Assembly (NCBI GenBank): GCA_904063045.1
Contig: CAJFCJ010000009.1
Location: 476,942-540,941, forward strand
Source: Dimorphilus gyrociliatus
Taxonomy: Eukaryota > Annelida > Polychaeta > Dinophilidae
Reading direction: 5' to 3'
DNA: 64,000 nucleotides
The notes below the pieces were generated by a model. That model worked only from the letters and a program-made list of their open reading frames with translations, was not told where the DNA came from and did not search any database. Numbering within the stretch: the first letter of the stretch is position 1; every line of letters starts with the position of its first letter. Of this stretch, positions 58,974 through 64,000 are shown piece after piece. The position numbers and the translations under genes are program-made.

Positions 58974-61900
58974 ATGGCAGACGGAGTACCTGGGGGAAGA
59001 CAGGGATCCCTTAATTTTGATTCGCCACATTTAATTTCTTCTCATCGACCGGTAGACACCTTATCGAGAAGAACACCTCAGAAGAAGAGAAGCCTAGCAT
59101 CTGTGATCAAGAAATTTTTTTTAAAGAGTTCGAAAGATGATGAAAAACAAAAAATGCTTAGGTATTGATAAAAAACTATTTATTCTATACTATCTCCTGT
59201 AAGCCTAATTTAGCAAAACAATTAGGTTTAGTACTCATAATGACTAAAAATTATCTACTGATATCGATGGGAATTATGAAATTGTCACAAGATATGAACA
59301 AATATCTAATAGTTTGATTAGCAGAAACTTTATCATTCTGCGTAAATATTAAATGTAATATCGCAAGCTAGATAACAATCTTTCCAAAACTTTTAACTTT
59401 TTGTGGGTAATTCTCAAGTTAGCGAGAAATAGTCTAAAAGATGGTAGATAACTTTTAACATTTCTCTTTTTACTGATACTTTCAGACTCGCTCAAAATGC
59501 GAATGCCGGGATTGTTGGCTTATATAATCATGGAAATACATGCTATATGAATGCAGTTTTACAATGTCTTAGTCATACTCTAGAAGTGACAAAATATTTT
59601 GTACTAAATAAATATAAGCAGGATGTTTTAAAGAGAATTGGAAATTCTCAAGAACTATCTGACTCACTCTCTAGAGTTCTAAAATCTCTGTGGACAAATG
59701 GATACAAATCTGAAATATCTAGTTCATTTAAGCATATTATTGGGAAAAAAGCCGTCCAATATAGTGGTACTGAACAGCACGACGCTCATGAATTTTTACT
59801 ATGGCTACTTGACAATCTTCACGATGAGATGAATATTGCCAAATCAACAAAAAACAAAAAGATTTCTACGAGAAAGGTTAGTTGTTCGGTTTACCTGAAC
59901 TAATTATTACGACGTTAAATAAACTGGCCTTTGTATTTTATCAGTCGGCCTGTTCTATAAAAAGAAATTTTTCCCAATCATAAAACTAAGTCTTTTAATT
60001 GAAAGTTCAGAAAAAAAGCAATTTTTTTTCTCATTACTATTCTAGACTGTCGGAATTTATATACAAATAGAGGGCATTATATAAACAAACAGTATATACA
60101 TTTAAAATTTATTTAACATATATATGCGTACAAATTGATATGGGAAACGCCTAATTATTTTTTTCAATACCTTCTCTTAAGTATTGAAATCTAAAAGCAG
60201 TTGAATACAACTCGCGAGTCAACAATAGGTATTGATTATGGTTTTTATTTTGAGGAATGTTTATCACATATTTGTGTATAAAGAGTTTATTTGATAAATA
60301 AGTATTGAAAATTCTTGCATTTAATATTGTTACAGACGAAATTTATTCTTACAGACGGTAATCAGAGATGATGCGAAAGCCGCAGAAGAAGCTCTTTCTA
60401 ACCAATCAAAATGCAATAAGTCATTTATTTACGATCGATTTCAAGCTCTGTATCGTTCATCAATAACATGTCCAATGTGTAACAAGTGTTCGAATACTTT
60501 TGATCCATTTTTATCACTCTCCCTACCACTTCCTCACCAAGGACGGCGACCTGTATTCATTGTGATTGTTTATCTACCCGAAACCTTGCACTCGTTTCCT
60601 AAACAATTGAAAGTCGGTATGCTAATGGATGCTGATGAGAATATTCAGCGACTTCGAGAGGTTGTGGCCGAGGATACTAACATAAGTCATAAGAATTTGA
60701 TTCTAGCCGAAATATATTATGATGGCTTTCACCGGACGCTGACAGATGAATTATCTATCAACAGTATTCATGAAGCTGATCCCATCTACGCAATCCAAAC
60801 CCTTCCTCCCTCACAGAATAGTAGCTATATTCTTATCGTTCTTATAACAAGTTTAGGAGGTCGACGGTTTGGGTCACCTTTAACGTTTAGCTTTGATCGT
60901 CTCGCTACTTACTCTGATCTTTCTGGCTATATTTCTCAATTAATAAGAACAAATTCTGAAGCTGTTAGTTTAAAAGTAATTAGTAGCGATGGCTCAAAAG
61001 AGCTACCAAGAGACGTAGAGCATCCTCTTCTCGTTGCTGAAGTTGAGAAGATTCTCGAAGAACACATTCCAAGTTCTGGACCTGTTCATATTAAGATGGT
61101 AGCAGAGTTTCAAGATGAAATTCAGAGCGGTCTGGCTCATCAAACGGTTGACGAACACGAATCTGTTGAGCAGGTTCGTGTCGCCAATGCTTCAAACCCT
61201 ATTTGTACGTTATACGATTGTCTTCAATTGTACACAAAAGATGAACGTCTCGAAGATGACACATGGATGTGTCCTAATTGCAACAAACGGCCGGCGAAGC
61301 CAAATAAAGTTTTAAAATTTTGGTCAACTCCAGATATGTTAGTTATACACTTGAAAAGATTTCGACAAATCGCCCCAACTGCAAGAAGGGTTAAGGTCGA
61401 TCTATTGGTCACATATCCCATAACAGGGTTAGATTTATCAAAATATGTTTGTGAAAGTTCTCATCGATTCAAGTCTCCTCATAATCAGCACATATACGAC
61501 CTAGTTGGCGTGGTCAATCATTATGGTAATATGTTGGGCGGTCACTATACAGCTGTTTGTCGGTCTGGTCACCCAGACAAGAAGTGGCATATATATGACG
61601 ACAAACAAGTGAATAAGATAATGGAAAGTGAAGTTGTTACTTCTTCTGCTTATATGTTGTTCTATAGAAAGTGTTCTTTGCCTCCGGTCAACCTGGACTG
61701 GATTCCTAACTCGCCTCCACATAATATTTCAAATTTACGACGTTCGAATTTAACACGATCATTAGAGAGAATAAATATAGGTAAGTCGGAATCTTAACAA
61801 CTCAAACAAACTCGTACTTTGTCAGATATTGCTAATCAATTCAAAAAGCATTATATAAATTTTTATGTATACTTTATAGAACAAATGCAGATTACTTTCT

Positions 61901-62135
61901 ACTTGTTAAAAGCTTTCTTATTTGCCCTCCAGCTGAACCTGCGAATCAGAGAGTAATACAATCGTATGGGACTATTAGCAGAATGCGCCGAGATTCCTCC
62001 GCTCCGGAACAATTGAATACTCCTCATAATTCTTCAAATATATCGGCGCCTGCAGCAACTTTACCTCGTCGTCCTGTAGTTGAAACACAGCCAAATTTTC
62101 AATCACTCACTATTATACAAGAATCTTCCGTCTAA
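58974..62135 (+). CDS. ubiquitin carboxyl-terminal hydrolase, USP31/USP43-type
   Basis: Four exons, 58974-59161, 59486-59876, 60355-61780 and 61933-62135, give 735 aa. After a basic N-terminus comes the USP core: Cys box GLYNHGNTCYMNAVLQCL (about 75-92), QHDAHEFLLWLLDNLHDE, CPMC..CSNTFDPFLSLSLP, then CPNC zinc ligands. The His box is GGHYTAVCRSG, with the third-triad Asp in WHIYDDKQV, ending SSAYMLFYRK. A ubiquitin-like insertion (about 240-330) splits the domain, as in USP31/43. The C-terminal tail is Ser/Pro-rich. It removes ubiquitin from substrates by cysteine proteolysis. The 478-nt second intron is long for this window. Poly(A) signal at 62306-62311. Confidence 0.92.
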
Positions 62136-62850
62136 CAACTTAAACTTTTCCTGTGCCATTTTTCCTGCAGCTAAATTCATTTGTAGATATATCATATTTT
62201 CTAATTTTGCAGAACGTTTCAAACAGATTGATTTTGACTTGAACGTTAATCTTAGATTATTTTCGTACTTGAATATTTCGTGTTTAATATTGTTACCCTT
62301 TTACTAATAAAAATTTTTTGTTTAAAAAATAATCCTCAATTAAATAATGTTGTTCTTGTTTCTTTATTTATAATCGTATGTTAGCGCCATCTCTTGTTTG
62401 TCAAGAAAAATCAATAGTTTTGTAGCTTTGTAGCATAAACAGGGATTTAGAGTGAATGGAGAGAATTTGACAATAATAAGTTAATAAGGTTCTATTTAAA
62501 GTGAAATTGATCTAATTTAGTCACTGACAAATTGATAGCGGATGAAGTTTTTAAATATCAACTTTTATCATATTCTTATATAATAAGAACAATACTATTT
62601 GTGTTGCACCTAATACAAGCCAGATTCAATTCTCTGTTGACGCCTTACTTTTTGGATATTCTCTACAAAAAACTATTTACCCATAGTCGTTATGTAATTT
62701 ATAAATTAACTACTTTTTCACGGAGTCTGTCAAGTGATTAAACGAATAATTTCTTCTTTTCTTTACATTGAGTGCAAACGCGCATCATGCAGCAATTTTA
62801 AACTTTTAAAATAATTAATAATTAGTAATTAACATTTTATTTTAAAAAAA
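62136..62850. other. intergenic region, USP gene to tetraspanin
   Basis: 715 bp. CTCF-like TTAGCGCCATCTCTTGT at 62391-62407, just after the USP poly(A) signal. Frames at 62080-62307 and 62532-62741 have no support. Confidence 0.55.
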
Positions 62851-63961
62851 ATGACCTCTCAATCAATATTAATATGTGTTAATGTCTGTTTAATCTTTAT
62901 TGCATCTGGGGCTGTAGTAATTTCCATTTTCTTAGCTAATACCTCTTCGTATGATTTTCTATATAGAGCAGCTGAGTACCAAAGGCATAAACATCCTGAC
63001 AGAAAAGAGAGTGTGAATGTCATTCAAGTGGCAGTTTTTTCTCTAGTTTCTCTTTTTTCGATTGTATATATCACTGGGATTATAGGTCTATCTGGAGCAG
63101 TAACAAGAGAATCCTTAGCAGTTACAATTTACATGAGTCTTCTTGGATGCCTTTTATTTATAAAGGTTTAACCTGAAATTTAAATAGACACAAACCATAA
63201 ACGTAATTACTTTTCAGATAGCTCTTGTGATTTATATATCTATGGCAAGTCCTTTAGCATCATTTAGCGACACAATTGTAGAAATTTTTAAGAGAAGCTT
63301 CTCTCCAGAGGAAGTTGAAGCAGATCAAGATCCAAAGCTTTTTGATTTAAGGAAAATAATCAATAGATTACAAATTAATTTTGAATGTTGTGGTTATGAA
63401 AATATCACTGACTTTCTGGAGATTACAACTATAACTTATAAAGATGACAAAACAGTTTATCCAAAGTCCTGTTGCTACTCTTACAAAAGGAAAAAGTATA
63501 GATTTTCCAGTAGACACTGCTTTCAGCAACTGAAAAACCATATAAGTAGGTTGTAGGCAATTTATTTTGTATTTCTATAATTATTATTTCCAACAGTGTA
63601 TTTAAACGGAAGTGATACGAGAAATGAAACAAAATATGTAGTTGAAACAATTCATAATAAAACTTGTGGGCCTTTATTTGAGAAATATTTTAATGATAAT
63701 AAGCATTTTATTGTCATTCTATTATCAATTTTCCCAATATTCATATCGGCTTTTCTGATATGTTCATATGTTATTCATAGAGAAGGAAAAACTATTGAAG
63801 AAGAGGAAAAAATGATGATTTCAGCTCAAGTTTCACGTTTCTCAACGGCAGCACTGAATATGAAGAGATCAAGTAAGAAACGACCAGTTGAAAAGCTTTT
63901 GGAAAAATTCGATGGACTGAGGAAATTAGACATAAACCATGCAGAAGAAGATTTCATCTAA
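62851..63961 (+). CDS. tetraspanin
   Basis: Exons 62851-63165, 63218-63545 and 63597-63961 give 335 aa. Four hydrophobic segments are visible (about 7-28, 58-82, 90-115, 240-262). Between TM3 and TM4 is a large extracellular loop with the diagnostic CCG motif (FECCGYEN, about 167), a PKSCC pair, RHC and NKTC, giving three possible disulfides and two or more sequons (NIT, NGS, NET). This is the standard tetraspanin plan; the subfamily is not clear. The cytoplasmic C-tail is long (about 70 aa) and basic. Donor ATAA|gtaggt at 63546 is chosen because the stronger-looking AG|gttgta leads to a frame break. The gene ends 39 bp before the window end. Confidence 0.85.
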
Positions 63962-64000
63962 TTAAAATGTTATTTATTTCTATTCTCCGAGCCTCTCTTT

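Overview
The window is eukaryotic nuclear DNA from a bilaterian invertebrate with a compact, AT-rich genome. Spliceosomal introns are mostly 50-80 nt with GT-AG ends and T-rich acceptors. Orthologues of metazoan genes such as scratch, DMRT4/5, XBP1, lin-41/TRIM71, a p53/p63/p73 gene with a SAM domain, CPT1, SMN and ITIH sit close together. No transposon, viral or bacterial-type gene was recognised. The gene repertoire fits a lophotrochozoan, plausibly a compact-genome annelid. The phylum is inference and the sequence alone does not prove a species. Most gene models below were joined exon by exon by matching reading-frame phase across GT-AG junctions, so each total length divides by three.

Layout. 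1-3.8 kb: end of an unknown gene, an unknown helical protein, and RABL3. 3.8-22 kb is gene-poor and rich in developmental regulators: scratch (-), a KCNE-like membrane protein (+), XBP1 (+), DMRT4/5 (-) and a BCL11-like zinc-finger gene (-). They are separated by kilobases of non-coding DNA that carry repeated short motifs, including CTCF-like AGATGGCGC cores and AGACGC elements. 22.7-51.2 kb is mostly gene-dense: CPT1, PNP, lin-41/TRIM71, a Ly6-type GPI protein, a NUDT2-like hydrolase, an unrecognised 307-aa protein (-), a TEDC2-like protein, p53/63/73 (-), WRAP73, SMN (-), UQCRC2, a DHHC acyltransferase (-) and an inter-alpha-trypsin-inhibitor heavy chain. 51.3-52.3 kb: a membrane-tethered globin, followed by about 3.6 kb of non-coding DNA with one small secreted-peptide candidate. 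56-64 kb: an SDR16C-type retinol dehydrogenase (-), a small basic ORF (-), MGMT (-), a USP31/43-type deubiquitinase and a tetraspanin.

Several pairs are divergent with short shared promoters: SMN/UQCRC2 (245 bp), MGMT/USP (173 bp), p53/WRAP73 (479 bp). The p53-WRAP73 head-to-head arrangement matches human TP73/WRAP73 and looks like ancient microsynteny.

The most notable sequence-level observations are: an IRE1-type intron of only 20 nt in XBP1, with two perfect 7-nt loops; a pair of duplicated, probably mutually exclusive exons next to the catalytic histidine of CPT1; a globin with an N-terminal acylation motif and a spliced-on C-terminal transmembrane tail; a let-7 seed site right after the lin-41 stop; and a window-wide set of CTCF-like motifs at gene boundaries.
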